NCBI GenBank assembly: GCA_022579005.1
Contig: MU401517.1
Coordinates: 119,408-183,407, forward strand
Length of the DNA stretch: 64,000 bases
Direction of reading: 5' to 3'
Source: Poronia punctata
Taxonomy: Eukaryota > Ascomycota > Sordariomycetes > Xylariales > Xylariaceae
The position numbers and the translations under genes are program-made. Below, in pieces: positions 10,218 to 22,776 of the stretch (positions are counted from its first letter, which is position 1; each line of letters begins with the position of its first letter). The notes under the pieces were generated by a model that did no database searches, was not told the DNA's origin, and saw only the letters and a program-made list of their open reading frames with translations.

Positions 10218-11373
10218 GGGTATTAAAGTATCACCCAAAAAATCAAGACAAAAAACAGTAAGATTTCCGATGGTAAGTTGTACCGTAGTTTAACGGACTT
10301 ATGATATATTAAGATATATACAAGATATCGCGACGTAAGTAACAATCTACCTACCCAGCTAGCTCACTCAGGCATTCTTATACCTCCCTAAAGTAAGTAG
10401 GTACTTACCTCCCTATTCAAGAAACCTGTCAAAGCCAGGGCGTACAATCCCCCTACCTATCCGAACTATTAGCGTCTTGAACCTTAGCAATACACTCATG
10501 TATGGATGGCATCACATTTATCCCATCCCACCCAAATTTCCGAATGTCCGATAACGATGACTAAAAAAAAACCGTGCATGAACATGAGTCTTATTACATC
10601 TCCGGGTTATATCGGCATACCTAGTCTGTTCTAGACCAGGCAAACAATTTTCTTTTTCCGCATACATACAAAACCTCAGCTGACGGTCTTACATAGCCCG
10701 ACGTTGGTCTCCAAACACCGCTCGTCCTTGCTTTTACATTTTTGACGTCTTTTGAACTTATTCATTCAGTATTACCAAGTAACTAGGCACACCTAGGTTT
10801 GCTGTAGTTTACCTAACTCTAGTATCTGTGTCCAGTATCTGCAGACTGCCGCCAGGTTTTACTAAAGGCGCCTTGCAGGCTGACGCACCGCCTGTTCACT
10901 CGACATGCATATTAATAATCATGTACGTGTATCTATAAGCAAGTCTTTGGCTAGGTACATACCCTCAAATGCCTCCATACCTGCGATATAGATACGCAGA
11001 TGTAGGTCACATACATACATCTTTTAATTACTAGCAATTGAACCATAGGAGGAAAACTACACATGTGCTTCGTATAGATCTTATTATTCGTCAGTCGGAT
11101 CATGAAATAAGTCTCGCAGCAACCGACAGTTGTGCTCGCTAAAGATAGTTTTCATGGTGTACATCAGTGTCGAATCCCAGGTGACACATGCTTAAAAACC
11201 CCCCCGCCAGACGGTTATTTTTCACACCAGAAAATACCGGTTTCAAGAACCCCCGCAGCCAAATAATTCGTTCCCGTCCATGGCCACATAAACCCTAAGC
11301 CTCAAAAGCAAGACCTTTGCTACAAAACAACGATGGTATATAGCCGTAGCACCGTATTTCTAACGTCTTTGAA
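10218..11373. other. Intergenic region, nothing recognised
   Basis: About 1.15 kb between two minus-strand genes. AT-leaning, with several TACCTA/TAGGTA words (10350-10410, 10780-10800) and no coding region longer than chance. It probably holds the 3' UTR of the Kch1 gene and the promoter of the oxidoreductase. Confidence 0.5.
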
Positions 11374-13202
11374 TTAATTATAATATCTCGAAACATCGTA
11401 ATCGTATCCGTTACCATAGCCTCGCTGGGTGGCATCCATTCCTGCGTTTCCTGGAGTGTATACATCCCTCTCGTGATAAGGTTGAGGTACCGTCATGTTA
11501 CGTTGCGGCGCGAAGCGTTGTGGGCGTGTCGCGGTTGGGATGGCCGTCGCGCTGCGTGGCGGGTATATTGGCCGAGGTGGCCCGCGCCTTTGGTACTCAG
11601 ATGGTGCCGGACTCAAACGGCTCTCGTTGAAGATTGGCGGTCGATTTTGTGGTCCTTGTCGGTTCATTGAATATGTCGACGACCCAAACCCCTGTGCACC
11701 AGAGACCGGGGCCCGTACGCGCTCGGGCATGGACGGTAGCGTATCGGGAGAAGGCAGCGCATTTATTGACGGCCGCTGATCGAAGCCCCTACTGGATGGA
11801 GGGGTCCCGATCCGGGCCCCTTCGTACTCGTGGAAGTCGATATTTGGTAGTGTCGGCTGGGGAGAAGGGGGTCGCCCGAAGCCCATTTCCGCTGCACCAT
11901 CTACCAACGGAGCACGCGACGAATAGCTGTCAGTCGACGCCATCGTAGCTCTGGTATTCTGCCGAGAGGGCATGGGTCGTTTCTGATCCAGAGAGCTCAG
12001 CTCGATAGTCCCTGGTGTCCCCGGACGGGAGGTGTAAGCGGGAAGTGTGGACACGGTGTCGTTGCGGTGCAACATTGGCATCTCGGGCAGCTTGTCGCCT
12101 TTCTCAAGATCCATCATGTTCGGCAAGGTTGCCTGCCGCTCCAGACGTGGTTGGCCGCCTGGTCCCCTGGATGCCTTGTCCTCGGCCCTAATACGCTTCA
12201 GATCTTCTTTGGCCAGAGCCTTATTGATCTTTTTCTTAACGATGCTCTTCAGCCGCTTATTGACTTTTCGTTCACAGTAACCATGCAGGCCACCGTCTTG
12301 AAGGGGGATATAATGCCAGAGGAAGAACACGTAGAACAGCGCGCCGATCAAAAGAAAGAGGAAGGAAAATATCCAGATGATCAAGGTAAACAGCATGCCC
12401 GAAAAGACCACCGCCTGTTTGCTGTTAGTCGCCGCTAGGGCTTGAAAATTGGCAAAAAATCCCTCGATCGTGCTACCAATGGACGAGGCGTCCTTCGGCG
12501 TGAGGTCCGATCTATACAAGCCATAGAGCGATAAGGAGTTGATGACTTGACGAGGGGCAGAACAAAGAAGGACCCGTATCCAAGCTACAAGAGAATTAGA
12601 ACCCCATATGCAACATGACGGTGTCCGGTACAGACGAGTACTTACACTGTAAACTAAAGTACGAAAAGAGAGCGATGTACTCAGCTCCTTTCTTCGATTT
12701 GGTCAATTCTGCGAAGACAAGAAAGCGTCTCCAACCTTGACCCTTCCCAACTTTTACGCTTTCCAGGCGTACAGCGAGATTATCAAGATAGCATTCGGCA
12801 ACGCTTCCGCGTCTCATGACGCGCCAGGCACGAACATGTTCGAACATAAGGTTGACAAAAGTGGCAATGATTGTGCCAGCAAAGATCCATTTTGTCTGGT
12901 CGAAGCTGAGAAGCTGGGTAGGTTCAATGGAGGAGGACCACTGGTCGAAAGCCAAAAGGTTGATGGCGGTAAAGATATCGACTCCATATACAACCAACGA
13001 AAGTATGATTGAAAAGTATAAATAGCCGTAGGCCAAGTAGGCGAAGACCGATCTGGGTTTGAAATCTCGTAGGCTCTGCAATCACGTCGTTAACAATTAC
13101 CGTCTGTTGTGTGAAGCGATCCAGTCAGTTGCTTACAATGGCATCCCACTTCTGTTCAGGTGTAATGTCGGCGGCCTTCCGTGAGGTTCCTAGGAACATC
13201 AT
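11374..13202 (-). CDS. kch1: Kch1-type low-affinity potassium transporter
   Basis: Plasma-membrane protein of the fungal Kch1/Prm6 family, linked in yeast to K+ influx during pheromone or stress responses. Three exons: 13202-13137, 13075-12646, 12584-11374, with two 61-bp introns, giving 568 residues. Two adjacent in-frame ATGs open exon 1. Hydrophobic segments: about residues 30-60 (VFAYLAYGYLYFSIILSLVV), 75-95 (WIFAGTIIATFVNLMF), a shorter one across the second splice, and a strong pair in exon 3 (FSGMLFTLIIWIFSFLFLL and ALFYVFFLWHYIP). The family context LWHYIPLQDGGLHGYCERKV follows. The last 270 residues are a Pro/Ser/Arg-rich cytoplasmic tail. Family assignment is from the membrane core; the tail is poorly conserved. 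Confidence 0.82.
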
Positions 13203-15412
13203 CTTGGCGGATCGTTAAACGGATTCTCCGAAAGTTGGATTTCCGGTGCATCAAAGTAATGTAACCAAATCGCGATTCGACGAATAGTCGAAGGGGGTAT
13301 CAAGGATCGCTTCGTCAAGAAAGAGAAAATAACAAGCGCTATCGTCGTAATGAATGAATGAGGACAAGAAACAAATCATCAATCGAGGCAGATGTTAACA
13401 GGCAGTCGTTGAAGCGGGCCCGCCGTCGCGCACAGTCGTCCCTCGCCCGCGAAGTATACGACTGTGCTACGAGAGGAGGAAAAGGCAGATCCCCAAATGC
13501 AGAGATCAACGGGCAAACCTGATGGAAAGGACCGCAATGGATTGTAAAATAGACGTTGCGCAAGTCGTAGGTCGAAGAGGACTGTGGATATAGAAGCCCA
13601 AGCCGGGAATTGGTGACCTAGTGACCTAGTGCTCGGTATCCGGAAAGCTAACAAGGTGGGTTCCGGATGTGTCAGAGAAGCACTATTGAGTCGAGTTTGT
13701 TATCGCCGCGCAAGAGTGTACGGTCGTATGTTTCAAGTCCCGCTTAATGTTTCTAGCCTCAGACAAACTATGATATAAAAAGAACGTAAGAAATCGAGGG
13801 CAGCTTTAGTGGCTTCGCTGCGCAGAAGGTAATTGCTGTAACTGCTGAGGACGAGAGTATTGGTCTCAAGGATACCTGACGGCGCCTCAGGGAAAGTCGC
13901 AGGCTAGTAGTCTAGTAGCGAGTGCGTTTGGTGCCCCAAAAGTTCGGGGCCGACGTGGAGTCGATCAAAAAGAAGGGACGACCGCTTAATCAACTCAAGA
14001 CATATATTGGTTTGACAAAGCAGTCAATTGCGATGCAGCCCAGAGCCCAGCTGGTGGTGTTGCGACAATTTGGTAAGGGAGAGACAGTAGGAGACGTGGG
14101 ATGAGGAGAAGTAGGTAGGCAAGTTGCACCATTGCAGGCATGGCCCAACACATCGCAGCCCAGGGGCGCCGGGTTGCTGTTTCGACGTGGAGGAAGCGAC
14201 AAGGGGTTCCTGCAGGGTGGCATTGTACCAGAGTTTGACCCATCCAGCACCTCATTCTAGAGATCTACATGCAGCCTGATTGGCTCGCATTGAAAGAGGA
14301 TTTAGAATCATTCAAATAGCCAAGTTGACAGGCCTCCGGATTGGCTACCCACGATGTCCAGCAGTAATCTCCGTGATTCTTGTGTCCAAACGATGCAAGG
14401 TACCCGCCGTGGTTTATCTTGTTGGGCGCTAATTGCCTCGTCACGATCGCTTCTTGCCGCCCTCTAGAGTCTACCGGCCCGTTTTACAATAGTAAACTCA
14501 TGTTCTAAAGATATACACGTACGTTCAACACAGACGAGCCGTTGAAAATAAGAATATGTCCTTGACCGCGCGTCTATTTTTTTCATGATCCATCTAGCGG
14601 TCGCGCCAAAACCAATGGCCCCCAATACAACAAGACACACGTTTGTGATTGGCAGGCTCTAATTACTGTACAGCTTTGCCGTCATTTCCGTCCATAAGCC
14701 ATGCACAAAGCATGAGGTAAACATATGCTACACAAGTATAACTTGTCCTCATAATAGCAAACAGCGAATAGGCAAACGGATAAACATGGAATGCCTTGGT
14801 GGTCGAGCAGACGAAAAAGCGCCGGGCTCATATTTTCAGCCGGCGCTTCTTGTGGTAATAGATAATGTTCCAACCGCACCCATGTGTCGCTTCGTTAAAG
14901 TCTAGATATCTTCCTTATCATCTATCGGCTGAGCGGGATGTAAATACAATCCACGCAATGGGAAAGGACGGTTGTCTCAACTGGACGACGTGTTGTCACC
15001 TTTTACGAATATGCTGGGTATGATGGCGATGTACCTACCAGTCATTGCAAACCTATCGGGCACCTGTATCGGACAGGTGTAGGCTAGTATTTCTTATCTT
15101 GATGCTTGCAAACGTCCCTTTGTGTGTGGTCAATAAAGGAGCTTGCTCTGGCTGCTTCTGGCAACGGTTTGTTTGGAATGTGACTCAGTCCTCGGGGGGT
15201 TTCTATGATTTCTATGTACAAAGGCATTTAGAGACACGATCTAAAACGGATTATAGGGAAGGTTTGTTAGATAACCTAGGTACTTTTCCTGCCTCAAAAT
15301 CCTCTGAACAAGCTTTGTCCAGCGGATCTGCTGTCTCTTTCCCCCCTCAGTGTGTTCTCAGACTTGTTGTCTCCATCCATGTGCCCCTCGTATAGCAATC
15401 AAGGCCCCAAAT
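13203..15412. other. Intergenic region between divergent genes
   Basis: 2.2 kb separating the Kch1 promoter (left) from the pseudokinase promoter (right). No convincing gene. It contains a GC-rich hairpin at 14817-14848 and a TGACTCA at 15181-15187, about 230 bp upstream of the pseudokinase start. Confidence 0.5.
14817..14848. repeat. GC-rich inverted repeat (hairpin)
   Basis: Left arm 14817-14828 (AAGCGCCGGGCT) and right arm 14838-14848 (AGCCGGCGCTT) pair over 11 bp with one bulged G and a nine-base loop. It stands out from AT-richer flanks. No function can be assigned; it is outside any recognised gene. Confidence 0.6.
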
Positions 15413-16749
15413 ATGGAGGCTTTCACAGATGTTTACACCGAGTACAATGGTACCAGCCTAGCATACGAGTTCATTACCGAATTACAGCCTGGCATCTGGA
15501 AGGTATCCCGGAAACATGATCGGATGGAGTATCTCGCCCAAGATGTCACGCACATGTTGTTCGCCGACGCCGACAGTCGGGAAATGACGCCCGAGGGAGA
15601 ACTGATGAGTCCGGATGGCCATAACATCTTGCAACAGGTCAAAATAGTCTTGAACCACCCGAATTTGGTGTCTTTGGTCGATTGCTTCGCCATGCAGCTC
15701 TCTTCGTCTGGCAAAGGTTATCGCGAACGGTGGTACACTGTATGGGACTATTGCGATGCCGGCAATCTGGGGAACCTTCTTGTGCCCTCAACACCGCGTC
15801 CTCAGGATCGTCCAATGGACGACGATGTGGAAATGGACATTGACACAGACCGCGCAAAGGACCGGAAGAAGAAAGGCCACTTACCCGAGTCCCTCTGCTG
15901 GCACGTCCTTACGTCGGTACTAAGGGCCCTTGCATGGCTACACGACGGCGTTCGAGAGGTAGTCGAGAATGAAGACGGCATATGGGAGAGACGGTACGAG
16001 AATCTAGATTGGCAACCCATGTTGCACCGTGACATTACACCGCAAAACATATTTATGAGCCACCCCCGGCGCAGAGAGTGGTATGGCCCGGTGAAGCTGG
16101 GCAACTACGGAAGCCTGGTCGTCTCGGGACACTGCCAGACTCGCGGGGATACCCACGTCCCGACCTCTACCAAGGCCTTAGCTCCGCCGCCGGGTCGACA
16201 TTTCGTAAGCCTTGAGGATTTAATTGCTTGGGACAGCACCCACGGCTCTGTCTACCCACATCAAGTAAGTCGGTCATTACGCATTACGGGAAGGCATGTC
16301 CAAGCTAACATGGTAACAAGGCTGGGCAGCCATACACTATGGTCAGCGAGTATCGAGCTCTTGGCGAGATCTTACAAGCCATGATGGTTGAGCCCACTTC
16401 GATCGACCACGTAGAGAGCATGCGGTCGCGAAGTGTTGTTGGCAACCTGCGAGACGCGACATATACGGCACGCCTCAAGAACTTGGTTGTAAAGCTGATG
16501 GAATTCGATCCGTGGGCCGAGCTGCAAAATGCAAAACGGACAGCACCTGCCTACGCTACAAGCAACTTGTACTGCGAAGCTTTACAAGGTGTCAAGTGGT
16601 TCCTAAACAGTGGGAAGGGCGAGGCGGATGCGTTTGTGACAGAGGACATAGCCGAGCGGGAAAACTATCTCGAGAATACCATTCTTAAAGGTCAACAATT
16701 GCTTGATTCGTATGTAAATGTTAGGGATATATTGGAACAGCTCACATAG
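15413..16749 (+). CDS. Protein-kinase-fold protein, probable pseudokinase
   Basis: Two exons, 15413-16264 and 16321-16749, with a 56-bp intron (GTAAGT donor), encode 426 residues. The kinase fold is visible: HPNLVSLVDCF, the hinge-like VWDYCDAGNLGNLL, and an intact catalytic-loop motif HRDITPQNIF (H205, D207, N212). Two other essentials are degenerate. The VAIK lysine position reads YLAQD (Q43), and the DFG position reads LGNYG (G230-N231-Y232-G233), so the Mg-binding Asp is absent. An acidic insert (DDDVEMDID, about residue 142) interrupts the N-lobe/C-lobe region. Helix C-lobe text resumes after the intron (MVSEYRALGEIL). Partner and role unknown. The start is chosen at MEAFTDV; an in-frame ATG at 15350 would add 21 unlikely residues. 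Confidence 0.72.
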
Positions 16750-17475
16750 TGTCGGGGGCCTGGGGCGGTTGCTACCTAATGTACTTACCTAACCTGGTAA
16801 CCTAGGTACCTACTTAGCGGTTACTCGATATTTTTGCGTGGGAAGAGGGAACTCGAGTTCATTTACTAAATTTACAATTATACTCTGTGGCACGTAGTTG
16901 CATGTTCAAGTGTTATTATGGATTCTCAACTTGACTCTCACTTGAAGATAAGTCCATGACTCTATTCTTGCGTGACTGACATACCCTTTACTATTTATTA
17001 CGAGTACAGTGGGAGCTCTGTACGTGCGTAGACAGTACCATAGCTGCCGCGGCTGCCTGGTAGATTATCTGGTGTGGCTGCCCACGTGGCGTACAGTGCA
17101 TCACTGCGTCATCACTACTAACTTCTACACAGTACGACCATCTTCCCTAACCAATCCGACGATCATTACAAACAGTTACACAACAAACACTAACGTACAT
17201 CAGCACCACGAAATCCAGATACAATACTTATAATTTTGTGCTTAAAACTTTCCGGTATACTGTCCCATCCCGCATCAAAGCTTCTTTTTAAACAGACGAT
17301 AAAACATAACTACGCACGTCGATTTGAGATCTAGGCACACTAGTTACAGGACACTCAGTTTCGTGCCAAAACCGTTGATACCCCCTCAGTCAACACCAAC
17401 CATTTCCAAGCCCGACGCGCAAACTGGAACGTACATCGTACATCATCTTCGGTCGGCCCTGAGACACAGAAAGAC
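16750..17475. other. Short intergenic region, nothing recognised
   Basis: 725 bp between two plus-strand genes. It has TACCTA-type words right after the upstream stop (16780-16815) and no coding signal. It must include the promoter of the LAMTOR2-like gene. Confidence 0.5.
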
Positions 17476-18168
17476 ATGTCTTTAGCGGCACCTACACCAC
17501 CTTTACTTCTCACCAAACGCCTGGCTGGGTTTCTACAAGCCAACCCATCCCCTCATATCCATACGAGCCTCCTCGCTACCTTATCCGGCAAAGTGCTCGC
17601 CCACGCTTCCCCGCACTCTTTAACCACATTGCGCACGCAAGCCACCGTCGCTGCTTCTCTCTGGGCCTTGTATTCCAGCCCACCCGCGACGGCGACGACG
17701 ACGACAGCGACAACGACTACCGCGAACTTACAACACGCATTACCGGCCGAGTCCCCCGCACATTGGCCCGGCGACGCGACATCGAGATCAATAACGTTTC
17801 AGCTTACCGGTGCCGTCTTAGTCATCAGGCTGTTGAAATGCGGCCTCTTGTTTATATGTATTGGCCCGGTGGCTGAGCTGCCCGATTCCGCTTCTGTGAG
17901 GCACCTACACCAACAGACCCGGCCAGTGCAAGCATCGCACACCCATCTCGAACCACAACCCAGCCCGCTCCTAGGCTCTCCCTCTGAGGTGGAAAGCGTG
18001 GTTAGCGCAGGCGCTGCCACCACGACGAGCGTTGCCACTGCTACTAGCATTGGTGCTTCGGCTGTGGTAGTAATGAGGCGCCATGCAGAAGAGCTGGCTC
18101 GATGGTTAAATGACAAGCTTGGTTCTCTGGGCGTACCGGATGAAATGGGAACGTCCGAATCACGGTGA
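17476..18168 (+). CDS. Roadblock/LC7 domain protein, LAMTOR2-like
   Basis: Single-exon ORF of 230 residues. The pattern fits a Roadblock fold: an opening helix (LTKRLAGFLQAN), a strand pair around TSLLATLSGKVLAHAS, a helix (TQATVAASLWALYSS), a second sheet (ITFQLTGAVLVIRLLKCGL then LFICIGP), and a closing helix (MRRHAEELARWLNDKLGSLG). This is the order in LAMTOR2/p14, a scaffold of the Ragulator/EGO complex that anchors Rag GTPases and TORC1 at the lysosome or vacuole. Two low-complexity inserts (Thr-rich near residue 75, and about residues 140-190) lengthen it well beyond the roughly 125-residue animal protein. Such inserts are common in fungal genes. Identification is by pattern, not by search. 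Confidence 0.6.
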   Translation: MSLAAPTPPLLLTKRLAGFLQANPSPHIHTSLLATLSGKVLAHASPHSLTTLRTQATVAASLWALYSSPPATATTTTATTTTANLQHALPAESPAHWPGDATSRSITFQLTGAVLVIRLLKCGLLFICIGPVAELPDSASVRHLHQQTRPVQASHTHLEPQPSPLLGSPSEVESVVSAGAATTTSVATATSIGASAVVVMRRHAEELARWLNDKLGSLGVPDEMGTSESR

Positions 18169-20928
18169 ACATGGATACCACTGGGCATGAGACGCACCAC
18201 GTTCCCCACGGCCAACAGGGACTACGAGACAAGACACACGGAGCGATAATTAAGCAACCACGAACTTCCCACTACCACTCTCTTAAAATCGAGGTTGTCT
18301 AACCAGTCCAACGGCTCATCCTCACTACCCATATTACAACTGTCGGTAACGTATGCGGGATCTTCAGCTCCCCGTCTGGCATACGATGCACGTCTCGGTC
18401 GGGACTGTGTCGCTTCCTAGAGCGGTCGTCTAATCCACCGGCGGTCCCTGCCTCTGCGGTTATTGTGTCGATAATGGGAGTACGTGCCCGAATGTGCGTG
18501 AAGCAGTGGCGACCGACTCGGATAGTAATCATCATAGGCCATCAAAGAGGCGCGGGGTCAGCGACCAGTGCACTGTACGCTACCGCCTGTGATTGTCTTA
18601 TGAGGCCGAAGATGCATGAGGGCATGATTTCACTTACACTACTGAAGTGATTTCCTCGAAAATGCGGTTATGGATGTCCGCCTAGCCAGCTCTGCGACCT
18701 CAGCATGGCGTAACCAGTCGGAAGGTAGTAGGAGGAAAATAAAGTTCCTACGCCAAAGGCCGAAGAAGTACAGGTTTAGGATAAGAACAACAGGCGTTGG
18801 CTTGACTTGGATTGAGGGGATTAAACCTGTATCGCCACAATGTCGAGGTCTATCTATCGATAAACAAAAAGATGACGCAGGCGTATACGAGAATATGGGG
18901 GCCAGCCAGCTTCAGCATTGGCATTCGCGGTCCGGCCATACCGCTGTACTATCCTGCAGTCCTCAATTATGGTCGGTTAGGGAACTGGTTGGCTCCGGAT
19001 CTGCAAAATAATGACCGAATAGAACGATGCAGATCATTTCTGGGCTTTTTGCTACATTCCGTCGCAGACATGGACGTATCAGATCCAGCACGGCACTACA
19101 TATGCCAATGCTACTCCAGATAACCTGCCGCGTTGGAGAAAGCGACAAACTGCACAGCTTATGGCAATGCTCAATAGTCGTGATCTTGATAGGCGAATCA
19201 AGCTTTGATCAATGACCGTCCGAGCACGATGGGGATACCCGCCCATCGTGCGTCCGTTGCGATAGTAGTTTCTAACCCACAAAGCTTGTTGTTTTTGGCT
19301 CCCGCGGTTTAAGATAGAGCCAAGGGTTTACTAACAAATTCTTGCATTTTCCACCATGGCTTTCATGCCGCCTACTGTGAAGACTAGGAGCACCTAGTTG
19401 ATCACCTCCATGTATCTATGTACGAGTATTTAGGTAGGCATTTTTGTCTTGGAGGGGGGGGGGGAGAGGGCTGTTGGGAGTGTTCAAGCCCCGAGTCCCC
19501 AGCCCCCAGCCCCAAGGTGCGCCAAGTAGGTACTTACCTACCTTGATTACGTACATGCATAAGGCCTTCCCCAAATGTTAATAAGGTCGGTAGTGTGGGG
19601 AAGCCACGGCCCCGGAAAGGCTCTCGTTTGCGCTGCAGGGTTGTTGTGAAACAGGTCTTGGTTGCGATTTATCCGGATTATCATTTCTATAATGAGCGTC
19701 ATCACCACCCGCCTTCCCATTGTGTCTTCCGCACAAGATGATGTGCAAATTTTATCACCACATTGGTAAAATTGCGACCGTGGACTTCCCACTCCCAATT
19801 AACACCCAGTCGCCCAGTAAAATTGGGAGATGAAGGGAAGAGTAGCAGCACCAGGAGAACAACTCCCGCATCGACCTGCACCGGCTCGACCGCCGTCGAT
19901 TACGGTACCTTACATCCCACTGCCCCAATGACCAAACGCCCAACGGATGGTCAGAAGTTGTCCGTCAAACCAAACAGAGAATATCTCCATTCATCTTTGC
20001 TTCCGCATTCTTGGCCAACGTCTGAAGCTTTCGGCCCTTAATCACTGTAGAAGAGGGTTCCTACATGAAATACCACCATTATCCCGCCTCTTATTATAAG
20101 GTGCATGCGTCATGGCCGTCATTCCCGCGAAGCTCTTTTGTATTGGAAGGCGAGGGTTTAATTTATAATTTATTGTCGAGTCGCTAATAAGGGTCTTGGC
20201 GCGTTGATCGGTTGGACGCATGTTTCCTTTACTCATACCTAGTTAGCATGTAGGAACACTTGGCTGTCTAGCTCTGTATCTATCTAGCCTAGGTGAAGGA
20301 CGGATCGTGAGGCTGAAGCAGGCCCAGACGACGTTGAGATGGATGGCATGATATTTTCAGCTATGGCGACAAAGCTGAAGGACGGTATTTCTTTTTCCTC
20401 TTGGTGTGTCTTGCATCCTGAGGAACACCATGCGCAAATCAGGGTGTCACTACACGCGACGGGCAATATTTGGGGAGACCATCATCTCGCCTACAGTGTA
20501 TCTGATATGGACGGTACATACACACACGCATAGGTACTCATAACATTGCCCCTTCCAAAGGCAGAACAAAGGCCTGTAATGCCTGTTCCTCATTCTCCAG
20601 CGCGCGGCTGGCGCATTGTCGATCCACTCTCAAGTGGGAACACACTAACTGGCGACGCGACATTGATACTGGTTGACTGCCCCTACCCTGCACGCTCTCC
20701 CCAGTTATCAAGAGACGACAGAGTAAAGATCGTCAACATGTGGGGGATGGAGTCCTCGGCTCTCAGGCCCAACAAGCCGTGAGCGTCTTCCGAAGCAATA
20801 TACTCTCTACTTTGCCTCTATCAAGCGGACCGCGGTGTTCTACGGCCGGGCTTCCATTCTGGGCTTGTTTCGTCGCTACGGACCCTGAACTGCCTGACCC
20901 TGACCATGACCCTGAATGAGCGGCGAAA
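18169..20928. other. Intergenic region, no gene recognised
   Basis: 2.75 kb with only short overlapping frames. It contains a run of ten G (about 19453-19464), a 9-bp perfect inverted repeat (19792-19800 with 19821-19829) and TAGGTA words (19430, 19525-19540). An open frame at 18812-19123 has a pleasing composition but no recognisable domain, and I do not call it. Confidence 0.5.
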
Positions 20929-20978
20929 GGCTAACGCATGACATCCGCCCGGACTCGGCAGAAAATGTAATATATAAA
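20929..20978 (+). promoter_or_regulatory. GH7 promoter elements: GGCTAA and TATA box
   Basis: GGCTAA at 20929-20934 matches the XlnR/XYR1-type core that controls cellulase and xylanase genes. TATATAAA at 20971-20978 lies about 115 bp upstream of the start codon. The spacing suits a strongly induced, TATA-driven gene. Only one GGCTAA copy was noticed close to the TATA box. Confidence 0.5.
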
Positions 20979-21091
20979 GACCAAAGCTGGTCGTCGTTCT
21001 CTGCTCTCAGTTCTCAGTCCGACACGCCTCATCACCTTCCTTCACACAACCCTTTGAAGAGAACAAAATTTCCCTTCTTTCAGTCAACAAA

Positions 21092-22776
21092 ATGATGAAC
21101 TCAAAGACTGCCGCCCTCGTGGTGGCCTTTACGGCCGCTACCAGCGTCTCCGCCCAGGGTGCCGGCACCCTGACCGCTGAGACTCATCCCAAGATGACCT
21201 GGCAGAAGTGCACGGCTCCCGGCAGCTGCGAGACCGTCAACGGTGAGGTCACCATCGACGCCAACTGGCGCTGGCTCCACGACAGCGAGGGCACCAACTG
21301 CTACACCGGCAACGAGTGGGACGCCACCCTCTGCCCCGATGCCGACACCTGCACCTCCAGCTGCGCCATCGACGGTGCCGAGTACGAGGCTACCTACGGT
21401 GCCAGCACCTCGGGCGATGCCCTGACCCTGCAGTTCGTCACCGAGGGCGAGTACTGTAAGTGGACAAGCTCTCTTTGATCTGAACTGGGATTCTGACAAA
21501 ACCTCTCACAGCCACCAACATCGGATCTCGTCTGTACCTCATGAATGGTGAGGACAAGTACCAGATGTTCTCTCTGTTGGGCAACGAGTTCACCTTCGAC
21601 GTCGACGTCTCCAACCTCGGCTGCGGCCTTAACGGTGCCCTGTACTTCGTCTCCATGGACGAGGATGGTGGTCAATCCAAGTACGACGGTAACGAGGCCG
21701 GTGCCAAGTACGGTACCGGATACTGCGATGCTCAGTGCCCCCGTGATCTCAAGTTTATTGACGGCAAGGTAAGTGATTCCGTCCCCGTCCCCCGTCTCCG
21801 TCTCCGGCTCCGACTCGGACCGGACCGGGGCGGACCCCGCATTGAGTCTATCGCAGCGTCTAATTCTAATCTTCCAATCTAGGCCAACTCCGATGGATGG
21901 GAGCCCTCTTCCAACGATGAAAACGCTGGTGCCGGTCCTCTCGGCTCTTGCTGCTCTGAGATGGATATCTGGGGTAAGTGACTAAAAAGAGTGCCCCCCG
22001 GCCGCTGATGGGGATCCGAGCGCTGACCCAATACAACCTGCAGAGGCCAACGGCATGTCAACTGCCTACACTCCCCACCCTTGCACTGAAGTCGGCCAGA
22101 AGTCGTGCGAGGGAGACGAGTGCGGTGGTACCTACTCTGATGACCGCTACTCCGGCTGGTGCGACCCCGACGGATGCGACTTCAACTCTTACCGCCAGGG
22201 TGTCACCGACTTCTACGGACCCGGCGCGACCGTCAACACGGACTCGGTGTTCACCGTCGTCACTCAGTTCATCACCGGCGACGACGGCGCTCTCGCCTCC
22301 ATTAAGCGTTACTACGTACAGGATGGCAAGGTCATCCCCAACTCGGAAAGCACCATTGACGGTGTCTCCGGCAACGAGATTAACGAGGAGTACTGCGCTG
22401 CCCAGAAGACCGCTTTCGGTGATACCGATGACTTCGCCAACAAGGGTGGCCTCGCCCAGATGGGCAAGGCTCTGGAAGGCGACATGGTTCTAGTCATGTC
22501 TCTCTGGGACGACGTAAGTGATAATAACATGTCGGACAAGGCAGTATGGCTCGATTCGCTAACACATTCTGTCTCTAGCACGCGGCCAACATGCTGTGGC
22601 TCGACAGCTCTTTCCCCGTCGATGCCGATGCGTCCCAGCCCGGCATTGCCCGTGGCGCTTGCGAGACCTCTTCCGGTGTCCCCGCCGACGTCGAGTCGGA
22701 GCAGGCCTCCAACACCGTCATCTTCAGCAACATCCGCTTCGGCCCCATCAACTCTACCTTCGAGGCCACCTCGTAA
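21092..22776 (+). CDS. cbh1: Secreted GH7 cellobiohydrolase, catalytic domain only
   Basis: Extracellular cellulase releasing cellobiose from cellulose chain ends. Five exons: 21092-21455, 21512-21768, 21883-21973, 22044-22513, 22579-22776. Introns are 56, 114, 70 and 65 bp, giving 459 residues. The signal peptide ends near SVSA-QG (after residue 21), giving the N-terminal Gln typical of CBHI. The catalytic motif EMDIWEAN gives nucleophile E233, D235 and acid/base E238; it is split by intron 3. Other GH7 landmarks: [16 protein letters not shown] and [14 protein letters not shown], with abundant cysteines. The protein ends right after the catalytic domain ([12 protein letters not shown]), with no linker or CBM1. 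Codons are strongly C-ending, as in highly expressed genes. Endoglucanase is less likely given the exo-type loop content. Confidence 0.93.

Noticed and set aside
13990..14255. Two overlapping minus-strand frames of 86 codons
   Set aside because: Mutually overlapping, Pro/Cys-rich, no motif; typical chance frames.
18812..19123. 103-codon plus-strand frame with a natural-looking composition
   Set aside because: No recognisable domain, overlapped by another open frame, no splice partners and no codon bias.
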